A DNA stretch of 64,000 bases from Oceanobacillus jeddahensis (GTDB taxonomy: Bacteria; Bacillota; Bacilli; Bacillales; Amphibacillaceae): assembly GCF_000750635.1 (NCBI RefSeq), contig NZ_CCDM010000001.1:1674001-1738000 (forward strand), in the 5' to 3' direction. Made by a program: the position numbers and the translations under genes. The notes beneath the pieces were generated by a model. It was not told the DNA's origin, made no database searches, and saw only the letters and a program-made list of their open reading frames with translations. The number at the start of each line of letters is the position of its first letter. Position 1 is the stretch's first letter. Positions 1 through 7,347 of the stretch are shown piece after piece.

Positions 1-618
1 ATCGTTTTTTATACATATAAGCCAAATCCAATTGTCGATAGTTATGCGATTACGGCATTATTTTTGTTTGTGATATCTGCCTGGTTATGCATGAGCGTCT
101 TATCCTTGGATTCATCAACTCAAAGACAGCTGTTGATTTTACATCTTAAAAGCAGTTATCGGTATTATTTGGCAAAATTAGTAACAGTGTGGCTGATTAC
201 ATTGTTATTGGCAGTGTTTGCCTTTCTTTATCCGATTATATTTGATATGTTTTCTGGTTCTGTATCAGTTGCAGTTGGTTTGGTATCTTTTGTAAATCAT
301 ATTTTATTAGCTGCACTCGGAGGTTGTATTGCAGCTTTCTTTAGTAAAGTAATGATGGAAAGTGCTATTAATGCTTATGGCGGTTTAGCAATGACGATTA
401 TCATCTCCATTGCTGCAATGGGTATTGAGAATGTTTTACCACCATCCATTAGATACATCACCTGGATGATACCGCCGGCAACGGTTACCCAGCAGCCACT
501 ATTTCAATGGGATGCAGGAAATCTGTCCAGTTTACCCAGCTTTCCATTTTTATGGATAATGATTTATACCGGGATGATAATGTTGCTGTTTCTGATAATA
601 GCAAATAGAAGAAGTTGA
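1..618 (+). CDS. ABC-2-type export permease, 3' part only
   Basis: The frame is open from base 1, so the start lies upstream of the window; 205 residues remain before the TGA at 616-618. The protein is very hydrophobic, with about five predicted membrane helices separated by short polar loops, and no soluble catalytic domain. This resembles the second half of ABC-2-type transporter permeases, where the motif LLHLKSSYRYYLAKL-like amphipathic stretch precedes three to four helices. I see no ATPase partner because the upstream side is cut off. The family assignment is an inference from topology and could also fit another polytopic membrane protein. Confidence 0.5.
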   Translation: MVFYTYKPNPIVDSYAITALFLFVISAWLCMSVLSLDSSTQRQLLILHLKSSYRYYLAKLVTVWLITLLLAVFAFLYPIIFDMFSGSVSVAVGLVSFVNHILLAALGGCIAAFFSKVMMESAINAYGGLAMTIIISIAAMGIENVLPPSIRYITWMIPPATVTQQPLFQWDAGNLSSLPSFPFLWIMIYTGMIMLLFLIIANRRS

Positions 619-689
619 TTTTCTATTGAGTTATTTTGATAAGCAGAAAAAGATGAATGAAACATACTCAAAGCTTTATCCCATTTCTT

Positions 690-812
690 TTCTCCCGCTA
701 AATTAGCCTGAGTTATTCACGGAGTTAGCGCTCGTTATTTCCCGCCTAAATAAATTAATTTTCCCTCTTTATTTGAAGGCAGGGGTTTTACGGATGTTTC
801 TCCGTGATAAAG
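690..812 (-). repeat. Hairpin repeat family 1, copy B
   Basis: Read on the minus strand this matches the family 1 consensus, starting TTTATCACGGAGAA and containing the arms around CCCGCC/GGCGGG and the GCGCTAACTCC segment. It is diverged and lacks the usual right end (ATGAAGTTTCGTTTTAT). It fills most of the gap between the ABC permease and the GNAT gene. Confidence 0.75.
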
Positions 813-830
813 TGAATATCTTAAATAATG

Positions 831-866
831 AAAAGACAGGTCTGCTTCAAACAAGACCTGTCTTTT
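831..866 (-). terminator. Terminator of the GNAT gene
   Basis: A perfect 13-bp inverted repeat (AAAAGACAGGTCT / AGACCTGTCTTTT) with a 10-nt loop begins three bases after the GNAT stop codon. The arms end in a U-rich tail on both strands, so it could act in both directions. Confidence 0.85.
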
Positions 867-869
867 AAA

Positions 870-1418
870 TTAAGTTTCACTGTAATGCTGTTGTTCCCAT
901 TCCTCGCGCAGCATTCCCATTCGTATAGAATCATAGTACACGCCATTATAATATCGGACCTTCCTAATCCGCGCTTCCATCTGCATGCCAAGTTTTTCCG
1001 CAACTCGAATTATTCGTTCGTTGCCGGACCAGGTTGTTAAGCCGATACGGACTAAAGGCAGCTGGTTAAAAAGATGATTGATCCATAGCTTTAAAGCCCG
1101 GGTGCCGATCCCTTTTCCCCAGGATTCTGCTTCATTTAAGACAATACCAATCTCTATCCAGCAGGAAGGTTGATGCTCCCAATAATAAGAAACAGTGCCT
1201 CTGATATTTTTAGCAACTTCGATAACCCAATAATTTTCAGAAGCTATCCATTTCTCTTGTTCGGATAAAAAAGTTTCGTATGATTTTGTGTGATGCGGAA
1301 AATAAGGAGCATCCCATTTTTTCCATTCAGGTTTTTCCTCTTTGTAAAATAATTCCCATAAACGTGGCAGATCTTCTTTCTTAATTGGTCGAATAGTTAG
1401 ATTGTTATCTGTATACAT
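870..1418 (-). CDS. GNAT-family N-acetyltransferase
   Basis: The 182-residue protein has the GNAT fold pattern: an N-terminal TIRPIKKEDLPRLWELF segment, a central beta strand ending in IEIGIVLNE, the acetyl-CoA pyrophosphate-binding loop SWGKGIGTRALKLW (about residues 98-111) and a C-terminal strand/helix of the RimJ/RimL type. Members transfer an acetyl group from acetyl-CoA to an amine; the substrate cannot be read from sequence. The start ATG has AAAGGAG 12 bases upstream. That Shine-Dalgarno can pair with an upstream CCTTTTC, and a 10-codon leader ORF precedes it (see the attenuator entry), so translation may be regulated. It is transcribed alone and ends at a strong terminator. Confidence 0.85.
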   Translation of the reverse strand: MYTDNNLTIRPIKKEDLPRLWELFYKEEKPEWKKWDAPYFPHHTKSYETFLSEQEKWIASENYWVIEVAKNIRGTVSYYWEHQPSCWIEIGIVLNEAESWGKGIGTRALKLWINHLFNQLPLVRIGLTTWSGNERIIRVAEKLGMQMEARIRKVRYYNGVYYDSIRMGMLREEWEQQHYSET

Positions 1419-1430
1419 TAATTAATAAAT

Positions 1431-1480
1431 CTCCTTTTCATTTCATTTGATTACGTATCGATGAAAAATGATCGAAAAGG
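1431..1480 (-). promoter_or_regulatory. Possible SD-sequestering attenuator hairpin
   Basis: In the minus-strand transcript CCTTTTC (from 1474-1480) can pair perfectly with GAAAAGG (from 1433-1439), which contains most of the GNAT Shine-Dalgarno. The intervening loop holds a second small inverted repeat TCGAT/ATCGA. The 5' arm starts 11 nt after the stop codon of a 10-codon leader ORF. This is the arrangement of cat/erm translational attenuators; the function is inferred. Confidence 0.45.
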
Positions 1481-1491
1481 GAAAAATAACT

Positions 1492-1524
1492 TTACTTCTC
1501 AATCACCTGTATTACCTGTTTCAT
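1492..1524 (-). CDS. 10-residue leader peptide candidate
   Basis: A short ORF reads MKQVIQVIEK and stops at TAA. It has a strong Shine-Dalgarno (AAGGAG) 9 nt upstream and lies about 25 nt downstream of the predicted transcription start, 73 nt before the GNAT start codon. Its position in front of an SD-masking hairpin suggests a regulatory leader peptide rather than a functional protein. Nothing in the peptide identifies an inducer. Confidence 0.45.
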   Translation of the reverse strand: MKQVIQVIEK

Positions 1525-1556
1525 TTTAATCAGCTCCTTAAGGTTGAATTATATTT

Positions 1557-1565
1557 ATTATAGCA
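1557..1565 (-). promoter_or_regulatory. Extended -10 promoter of leader-GNAT unit
   Basis: On the minus strand TGCTATAAT is a perfect extended -10 element (TGn-TATAAT). No good -35 box is present, as expected for this class. The predicted start is near 1550, between the terminator of the upstream NlpC gene and the leader ORF. Confidence 0.6.
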
Positions 1566-1590
1566 AAATTTGCATAGAAAAATAGGCATA

Positions 1591-1626
1591 AAAAAACAAG
1601 CGCAAATAGTTGCGCTTGTTTTTTTA
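1591..1626 (-). terminator. Terminator of the NlpC/P60-like gene
   Basis: A 12-bp perfect stem AAACAAGCGCAA/TTGCGCTTGTTT with an ATAG loop is flanked by A and T runs. It lies just downstream of the stop codon at 1632. Confidence 0.9.
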
Positions 1627-1631
1627 AACGA

Positions 1632-2597
1632 TTAATTGAAAGATTTCGCTCCAAGATAATGCTGTTGCCAATAGTCAACGCTCATATCAGCTACAACCAT
1701 TGCACCGCTGCCGCTGCTTGCGTGGATCATTTGGTTATTCCCAATGTAGATCCCGCTATGAGATGCGCCAGCTGTATCGTAGGTTCCTTCAAAGAAGACA
1801 ACATCGCCTACGCTTGGAGAATCAACATGCACACCGTCATTTGCCCACATTTCACTATGTGTACGTGATACATCAATACCTACTTGATCAAATGTATAGT
1901 TGATCAATCCGCTGCTGTCTAATGCAGAAGGATTTGATTCACCTGGAGTATATGCTCCAAATTGATATGGGATTCCTAGTGCACTTCTAGCTGCGTCAAC
2001 AATAGCTTGGTTACTTGCAGAAACATTTTCTGTTCCTCCATCTTGTGGTCCTACATTATCGTTATCTGTTCCGTTAGACTCAGTAGATTCATCAGATTCA
2101 GAATTATCTACCTCTTCAATCGTTATGCCATCTTCACTAGATTCTGATTCTGAAGATTCTTCGGAACTTGGAGTGGACTCAACAGGAGTTCCTAGTGCAT
2201 CAGAAGTGGCTGGTCCGACAATACCGTCCTCTTGCAATCCTTGATCAGATTGGAAATCTCTTACGTCTTGTTCAGTAAGGTCTCCAAAAATACCATCTAC
2301 ATTACTAGAAGAATACCCGTGATCATGTAATGAGCTTTGTACATTTTCTACGTCTGAACCTGAATCACCTTGTTGGATAAGAGAAGAGTTAACTGTTGCA
2401 GAAGGTGCTTCTTCACTAGAAGGTTGTTCCTCTTGTATTTCAGGGAGGTTACTTTCCTCGTAGGTGATATCTCCTTCAGTTGATCCTTCTCCCGCATTTG
2501 CTAATACACTGGAACCTACTACTGGAGTTAATGCTAATGTTGTTGCAAATGCAGTCGAAATAACATATTTTTTTGCGTTAAGATTCAAAGGTGCCAA
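1632..2597 (-). CDS. Secreted NlpC/P60-like protein with catalytic Cys replaced by Ser
   Basis: Signal peptide at residues 1-35 (cleavage likely after ANA), a peptidoglycan-binding type 1 domain at about 73-136, an acidic Ser/Glu/Asp-rich linker to about 192, and an NlpC/P60 domain at about 195-321. NlpC/P60 enzymes cut gamma-D-Glu-diaminopimelate bonds with a Cys nucleophile in a DCSGL motif. Here the motif is DSSGL, so the nucleophile position is Ser228; the codon AGC differs from Cys TGC by one base. The His region ASHSGIYIG (His280) and IHAS are kept. The protein may bind peptidoglycan without cutting it. Start is TTG, supported by AAGGAGG nine bases upstream. It is preceded by a long structured leader and followed by a terminator. 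Confidence 0.85.
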   Translation of the reverse strand: MAPLNLNAKKYVISTAFATTLALTPVVGSSVLANAGEGSTEGDITYEESNLPEIQEEQPSSEEAPSATVNSSLIQQGDSGSDVENVQSSLHDHGYSSSNVDGIFGDLTEQDVRDFQSDQGLQEDGIVGPATSDALGTPVESTPSSEESSESESSEDGITIEEVDNSESDESTESNGTDNDNVGPQDGGTENVSASNQAIVDAARSALGIPYQFGAYTPGESNPSALDSSGLINYTFDQVGIDVSRTHSEMWANDGVHVDSPSVGDVVFFEGTYDTAGASHSGIYIGNNQMIHASSGSGAMVVADMSVDYWQQHYLGAKSFN

Positions 2598-2599
2598 AA

Positions 2600-2795
2600 A
2601 GAATTCCTCCTTAAGAATTTATTATAATTTTGTTGGAAAACGGAAACCTATGTAGAGATTTCACTTTAATCATGGCGTGGAGGTCCGTGAATCCCCTTAA
2701 TTCTGAATATACGGGGAGTACAAATCGAATGAGAAAAGGGAAAAACGGACGTACACCTTGATTTCGTCCAGCCAAGGTTTAGCTGAACTTTTATT
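2600..2795 (-). ncRNA. Structured 5' leader of the NlpC/P60-like gene
   Basis: About 190 nt lie between the predicted promoter and the TTG start. In the transcript ACCTTG (from 2773-2778) pairs with CAAGGT (2755-2760), while GGACG inside that loop (2765-2769) pairs with CGTCC (2747-2751), giving an H-type pseudoknot followed by a short U run. Further stems are TCCCC/GGGGA (2713-2717 with 2692-2696) and ACGGA-CCT/AGG-TTTCCGT (2681-2688 with 2640-2649). I do not recognise it as the c-di-AMP (ydaO) or another known riboswitch. Function is unknown. Confidence 0.4.
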
Positions 2796-2802
2796 TTTTC
2801 AC

Positions 2803-2832
2803 TATATACAAGTTAACATAGAGATATCACAA
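2803..2832 (-). promoter_or_regulatory. Sigma-A-like promoter of the NlpC/P60-like gene
   Basis: On the minus strand TTGTGA and TATATA are separated by 18 nt. The spacing and position would give a leader of roughly 190 nt. Confidence 0.5.
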
Positions 2833-3092
2833 GAAGGTGTCCATATTTTTAAAGAATGATAACAAATTATTAAAATATATTACATGAATCGACACGTTTT
2901 GATGTTTGCTGTAACAACATTTTTCGATAATTACGCTGTTTTTTTATTTCATTTTCATGTCGAAAAACTAGTAGTATTACAATCTTGTAAAAGAAATCTC
3001 AATTTTTAAAAAGATTATTAGAAAACATATAGAAAATAAGGTATTCTTTTAAGAGACGGATAGTTTACTAACGCATTTAAGAGAAGAAGCAT

Positions 3093-3119
3093 TGAAACCT
3101 TTTACCGTGCTTCATCGTA
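3093..3119 (+). promoter_or_regulatory. Sigma-W-type promoter of the psp-like operon
   Basis: TGAAAC and CGTA separated by 17 nt match the extracytoplasmic-function sigma-W consensus of Bacillus. It lies 37 nt before the PspA-like start codon. In B. subtilis the equivalent pspA-ydjGHI operon is a known sigma-W target, which supports the call. Confidence 0.85.
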
Positions 3120-3155
3120 CAATTATATAAGCGAGAAAGAAAGGGATGATTCAGA

Positions 3156-3665
3156 ATGCACTTTTTTAGAGGCTTTCATTCAGCTGAACGTGAAGCAAAA
3201 CGAAATAAGCAAAATTTAAAAAAGAGCAAAAAAGAGATGGATAGGGTTATGCGGGAAATGCAAGCCAAAATCGATACCATTCAATTAAATATTACACGAA
3301 CGAACGAAAAATTATTGGAACAGCAAGGGCTTGCTGATAAATTTACAAGGTATGAAGAAAGTACAGAGCAACCAAATGAAAAAAGTCGTTTTCAAATGCA
3401 GAAAGAAGCTGCACAAAAAGAGATTAATAAATTAGAAAAGGAAAAATATGATTTAGAAACGCAGATAGTTCCTTTCCAGCAAAGCTATGAACGAATGAGC
3501 CAAACGTTTTCAGAAACGTTTGACCGTCTGGATGCCATAGAGCGAGAGGCATCGGCAAAAGAAAACGAAGCAGATTTGATGAAATACACAACAGCAGAAG
3601 AAGAAAAGATCCAATTTGAGCTTGCTGAAGCAGAGGCGTTACTTGAATTGCGATCAGAAAAATGA
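3156..3665 (+). CDS. PspA-like coiled-coil membrane-stress protein
   Basis: A 169-residue, highly charged protein predicted as almost continuous alpha helix and coiled coil (about residues 12-165), without signal peptide or membrane helix. By position it replaces pspA (ydjF) of B. subtilis, first gene of the sigma-W operon pspA-ydjG-ydjH-ydjI. PspA/IM30 proteins polymerise on damaged membranes. At 169 residues it is shorter than typical PspA (about 220-230) and its similarity is mainly compositional, so it may be a reduced or distant member. GAAAGGGATGA-type SD precedes the ATG. The next gene follows after 11 nt. Confidence 0.6.
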   Translation: MHFFRGFHSAEREAKRNKQNLKKSKKEMDRVMREMQAKIDTIQLNITRTNEKLLEQQGLADKFTRYEESTEQPNEKSRFQMQKEAAQKEINKLEKEKYDLETQIVPFQQSYERMSQTFSETFDRLDAIEREASAKENEADLMKYTTAEEEKIQFELAEAEALLELRSEK

Positions 3666-3676
3666 GGTGAAGATGG

Positions 3677-4705
3677 ATGTTAGTGCATTATAAGTGCCCC
3701 AACTGTGGTGCGGATATGGAGTTTGACAGTGCTTCTGGTCATTTGGCTTGTGACAGCTGCGGCCATGAGGAGCACATTGAAACGTATGATGACGTGAATA
3801 TTACGCAATCCTTTGAAGAAGATGAAGCGAAGGAATATCATTGTGAGAACTGCGGGGCTATTGTTTTGACAGATGCAGACACTACAGCTACATCATGCAG
3901 CTTTTGCGGGGCGGGAGTGGTTCTTGCAGACCGGTTATCGGGAGATTTAGCTCCGGCTAAAGTAATCCCTTTTACAATTAGTAAAGAAGAGGCGATGCAA
4001 GCATTTAAAAAATGGTGTAAAAATGGGAGATTAACGCCAAAGGGTTTTATGACGGCAGACCGTGTAAAAAATATTACAGGAATGTATGTACCTTTTTGGA
4101 TGTATGATTTAGATAATGATGTAGATGTAAAGGCAACAGGTACCAAAGTACGAACGTATCGGCGGGGGGATTACCGTTATACAGAAACGAAGTATTATCG
4201 TGTGCATAGAGATATTGATATCAGCTATTTAAAAGTTCCCGTGGACGCATCAGAAAAAATGAATGACGAGCTGATGGATAAATTAGAGCCATATGATTAT
4301 AACAAGTTGGAAAGCTTTAAAACCCCTTATTTAGCAGGATACTTAGCTGAAAAATATAATTATACTGATGATGAGTTATTTGATCGGGTGAAAGCAAAGA
4401 TTAAAGGATTTTTGGATACGTATATTGCTTCAACGATCCGAGGTTATAGTTCTGTCAGTTATCAGCAGAAAAATATTCGCACAAAGAAAGCAAAGAGCTA
4501 CTATGTACTTTTACCTGTCTGGATGGTGTATTATGATTTTGATCAGCAGGAGCATACTTTTGCGATGAATGGACAGACCGGAAAAATTGTTGGTAAGCCG
4601 CCGTTAAGCTATTCAAAAGCAGCACTTTGGTTTTCTGGCATTGCCGGTGGGTCATTTGTTTTATTTAAAACTATAGCTATTATGCTGGGCGGTGATATTC
4701 TATGA
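3677..4705 (+). CDS. ydjG: YdjG-like protein with two N-terminal zinc ribbons
   Basis: 342 residues. Two zinc-ribbon units are visible: CPNCG with CDSCG (residues 7-29) and CENCG with CSFCG (about 55-76). A middle domain rich in Tyr and charged residues follows, and one membrane helix sits near the C-terminus (about 314-337). This is the architecture of B. subtilis YdjG, which is required for recruiting YdjH/YdjI-type membrane-stress complexes in the same operon. Start is the ATG at 3677, with GAGGTGA upstream; a nearby ATG at 3673 is out of frame and closes at once. Its stop overlaps the ydjH start by four bases (ATGA), indicating translational coupling. Confidence 0.85.
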   Translation: MLVHYKCPNCGADMEFDSASGHLACDSCGHEEHIETYDDVNITQSFEEDEAKEYHCENCGAIVLTDADTTATSCSFCGAGVVLADRLSGDLAPAKVIPFTISKEEAMQAFKKWCKNGRLTPKGFMTADRVKNITGMYVPFWMYDLDNDVDVKATGTKVRTYRRGDYRYTETKYYRVHRDIDISYLKVPVDASEKMNDELMDKLEPYDYNKLESFKTPYLAGYLAEKYNYTDDELFDRVKAKIKGFLDTYIASTIRGYSSVSYQQKNIRTKKAKSYYVLLPVWMVYYDFDQQEHTFAMNGQTGKIVGKPPLSYSKAALWFSGIAGGSFVLFKTIAIMLGGDIL

Positions 4706-5484
4706 GGAAATATCTAATCACTGTCAGTATACTTGTACTTATTTCTTTCTTGATGGTCCCTGCTGCGTTGGCAGAGAAGCAGTATATTTATGATGATGCG
4801 GACATATTTACGGATAATGAACGGACAGACTTGGAACAAAGAGCCGCTGAATATAGTGAAGAGAATGAAATTGATATTCTTATTTTGACGAAGGATTCGT
4901 CTGATGAGAGAGATATTGAACCGTATCTTCAAGATTTTTATGATGAGCAGGGCCCTGGATATGATGGAGAACATGGAGATACGGTTATCTTAGGACTTGA
5001 TTTTTCCGGAGGTCCAGGAGATCGGGACCTATATGTTGCAGGTTTTTATGAAGGGGAAAAATATATCGATGATAGCCGTGGGGAGCAAATTGTAGAGCAG
5101 ATCATCCCGGACTTATCAGCAAATGATTATTATGATGCAAGTTTATTATATTTTGAGAAGGTAGATCAATATATGGGAGTCAGCCCACTAGTGAATCCGG
5201 ATGGTTTTTTACTTCAGACATGGTTTCATTTATTGGCAGCTGTTATAATTGGAGCAGCTATTGTCGGCTCCATGATTTTTAATATGGGCGGGCGTGTAAC
5301 AACGAATGCAAGCACGTATCTGGATGCAAACAATTCTCATGTTAAAAGTAAATCTGATAGGTATTTACGAAAATCTGTAACGAAAACAAAAATTCAAAAA
5401 AACTCTGGAGGAGGCCGCGGTGGCGGCGGAGGTGGAATGACAAGAGGCGGTCATTCACACTCTGGAGCACGCGGGAAATTTTAA
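4702..5484 (+). CDS. ydjH: YdjH-like TPM-domain membrane protein
   Basis: 260 residues: signal peptide (1-24, ending AALA), an extracytoplasmic TPM (TLP18.3/Psb32-type) domain from YIYDDADIFTDNER to about residue 155, one membrane helix at about 170-195, and a glycine-rich C-terminal tail with an HSHSG motif. TPM proteins are linked to membrane-protein quality control; B. subtilis YdjH belongs to the PspA/YdjG/YdjI membrane-stress module. The start overlaps the end of ydjG by four bases. The gene is followed by a 260-nt gap holding repeat copy A, so ydjI is no longer tightly spaced in this genome. Confidence 0.85.
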   Translation: MRKYLITVSILVLISFLMVPAALAEKQYIYDDADIFTDNERTDLEQRAAEYSEENEIDILILTKDSSDERDIEPYLQDFYDEQGPGYDGEHGDTVILGLDFSGGPGDRDLYVAGFYEGEKYIDDSRGEQIVEQIIPDLSANDYYDASLLYFEKVDQYMGVSPLVNPDGFLLQTWFHLLAAVIIGAAIVGSMIFNMGGRVTTNASTYLDANNSHVKSKSDRYLRKSVTKTKIQKNSGGGRGGGGGGMTRGGHSHSGARGKF

Positions 5485-5485
5485 C

Positions 5486-5718
5486 TTATCACGGAGAACC
5501 GCCCGTAAAACTCCCGCCTCCAAATAAAGAGGGAAAATAAATTGATTTAGGCGGGAGATAACGGGCGCTAACTCCCTGAATCACTTAGGCTAATTCAGTG
5601 GGAGAATGAAGGAAGCAGACTAAGTTCGCGACGTCCTGGGACTGGGGCTGCGATTACTCGTCCCATCGTAAAGAGTTGTGTGTCGAAAAACTTCCACTGA
5701 ATGAAGTTTCGTTTTATA
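5486..5718 (+). repeat. Hairpin repeat family 1, copy A, with an internal insertion
   Basis: The left part (5486-5583) is essentially identical to copy E at 50474. It forms the nested stem CGCCCGT/ACGGGCG plus CTCCCGCCT/AGGCGGGAG plus AAATAAA-type pairs. The right end (5694-5718) is CACTGAATGAAGTTTCGTTTTATA. Between them is extra sequence, including CTGGGACTGGGGCTGCGA at about 5636-5653, which recurs at 7058 and 50720. It separates ydjH from ydjI. Confidence 0.85.
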
Positions 5719-5745
5719 GAAAGTTATCAAGAAAGGATGAACTGA

Positions 5746-6813
5746 ATGATGGGCTTTTTTAGAGGACAATTAGCAAACGTAATTGAATGGGAATCATTTC
5801 GTGATGATATGATTTTCTGGAAGTGGAATAATAATGAGGTTAAAAAAGGGAGTAAATTAATTCTTCGTCCTGGACAGGATGCGATCTTTTTTAATCAAGG
5901 GAAAATTGAAGGAGTTTTTAAAGAAGAGGGCGAATATGAAATTGAATCAGATATTATTCCTTTCTTATCTACGTTAAAAGGATTTAAATTTGGCTTTAAC
6001 AGTGGAATGCGCGTAGAAGTACTGTTTGTAAATACAAAACAGTTTACCGTGAAATGGGGTACAAAAAATGCTATAAATATTCCATCCCCACAGCTTCCTG
6101 GAGGCATACCAATCCGTGCAAATGGAACCTTTCAATTTACAGTTAAAGATTATGTGAAGCTAATTGATAATATTGCAGGCGTAAGAGACAGTTTTCTGGT
6201 AGAAGATATTCGCTTGAGAATCACTGCGATTTTAGATCAATTATTAATGAAGTGGATTACCAGGGAAGGGAAGGATATGTTTAATCTGCAAGCAAATTCC
6301 TTTGAAATCGGTGAAGGAATCAAAGAAGATTTAGATAAGCAGGTTAATCAGGACGGTTTTGAGATTAATGGTTTTCAAATTATGAGCTTTAATTATCCAA
6401 AAGAAATCCAGGATATGATCACGAAAACAGCATCACACGGCATGATCGGCGATATGGGACGTTATAAAGATGTTGCCATGACTGATGCGATTGCTTCTGG
6501 AAAATCAGATGGCGGCAATTCTGCAACGGATATGGCTGGAATGATGATGGGAATGCAGATGGCGAAAGAAATGATGAACGGTACAAACGATCAAAACGTA
6601 ACAAATCAACAGCAGCAGTCCAATCCAAATCAGCAACAAAATCAAAGTGGTCAACAGCAAAATCAAAGCCAACAGCAAGGTCAACAACATGAGAACCAAC
6701 AAGCAGCTTCCAATAATGAAGGAAGCGGATCAATTCCAAACTTCTGCCCGAACTGTGGAAGTAAAACGCAAGGGATGAATTTTTGCGGGAATTGTGGACA
6801 TAAGCTAGTTTAA
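5746..6813 (+). CDS. ydjI: YdjI-like SPFH-domain protein with C-terminal zinc ribbon
   Basis: 355 residues. The N-terminal 235 residues form an SPFH/band-7 (flotillin-like) domain; a short linker rich in Met and Gly (about 236-290) is followed by a Gln/Asn-rich low-complexity stretch (about 280-325) and a zinc ribbon CPNCG...CGNCG at the C-terminus. This matches B. subtilis YdjI, last gene of the pspA operon, which scaffolds membrane-stress complexes. The ATG at 5746 has AGAAAGGA upstream. Repeat copy A lies between ydjH and this gene. A terminator follows 24 nt after the stop, closing the operon. Confidence 0.88.
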   Translation: MMGFFRGQLANVIEWESFRDDMIFWKWNNNEVKKGSKLILRPGQDAIFFNQGKIEGVFKEEGEYEIESDIIPFLSTLKGFKFGFNSGMRVEVLFVNTKQFTVKWGTKNAINIPSPQLPGGIPIRANGTFQFTVKDYVKLIDNIAGVRDSFLVEDIRLRITAILDQLLMKWITREGKDMFNLQANSFEIGEGIKEDLDKQVNQDGFEINGFQIMSFNYPKEIQDMITKTASHGMIGDMGRYKDVAMTDAIASGKSDGGNSATDMAGMMMGMQMAKEMMNGTNDQNVTNQQQQSNPNQQQNQSGQQQNQSQQQGQQHENQQAASNNEGSGSIPNFCPNCGSKTQGMNFCGNCGHKLV

Positions 6814-6837
6814 ATATAGAAAATGAACAGGAAACTA

Positions 6838-6870
6838 GGGGCTATCTTGGAGAGATTGCCCTCTTTTTTT
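6838..6870 (+). terminator. Terminator of the ydj operon
   Basis: Stem GGGC-T-ATCT/AGAT-T-GCCC with a TGGAG loop, followed by TCTTTTTTT. Confidence 0.85.
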
Positions 6871-6892
6871 ACCTATTTGCACTTATGTATAT

Positions 6893-6914
6893 CACGGAGA
6901 ACCACCGTAAACTA
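6893..6914 (+). repeat. Left fragment of a family 1 repeat (copy J)
   Basis: TATCACGGAGAACCACCGTAAAC matches the left end of family 1. The sequence then stops at the inverted end of the element at 6915-7188 and resumes after it with CGCCCGTAAAACTCCC at about 7189-7204, so the copy appears split by an insertion. Confidence 0.65.
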
Positions 6915-7188
6915 ATGTTGTCAGGTTAATACGACTGCTGCGACGGGTTATGGTGGGGTGAGTAATCGCAACCCCAGAAAAACATTACGTTTTCTATGGG
7001 CCCCGAGCTCATCTCCTCGGAAAAAAGAAGTTCGCTTTTTTCCTGCGGGGTCTTCCCGCTGGGACTGGGACTGCGATTACTCGCCCCATCGAAAAGCTTT
7101 TGCGATTACTCGTCCCATCAAAAACCGTCGCTAGATAGTTTTTTGCCATCTGTATTAAATTTAAGAAAATTCATTAACCTGACAACAT
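6915..7188. repeat. 274-bp element with 16-bp perfect inverted ends (family 2)
   Basis: ATGTTGTCAGGTTAAT (6915-6930) is repeated as its exact reverse complement at 7173-7188. The inside holds no convincing gene; it contains GGGGTGAGTAATCGCA (about 6954-6969) and two reverse copies of this motif at 7058-7090 and 7100-7118. The flanks share CCGTAAAACT, consistent with a target duplication of about 10 bp within a family 1 repeat. A related copy is at 50453-50717. Confidence 0.65.
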
Positions 7189-7347
7189 CGCCCGTAAAAC
7201 TCCCTCCTCAAAATACAGTAGGCTGCTTTTGGCTGTTGATCACAAAAGAATTTTAACGGGACCTGTGAGTAAAAAGCTCCTTAACTTTCATCTATTCTGC
7301 AATATGATATGATGAAATATAGATACGTAGAAAGAAGGTGCGATCAG

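Noticed and set aside
2696..2717. c-di-AMP (ydaO) riboswitch before the NlpC/P60-like gene
   Set aside because: The conserved blocks (GACAGCTAAC and GGGGAACC type) are not present; only generic stems are.
6996..7256. 86-codon ORF within the repeat region
   Set aside because: It crosses the inverted-end element and fragments of family 1 and has no SD or recognisable domain.
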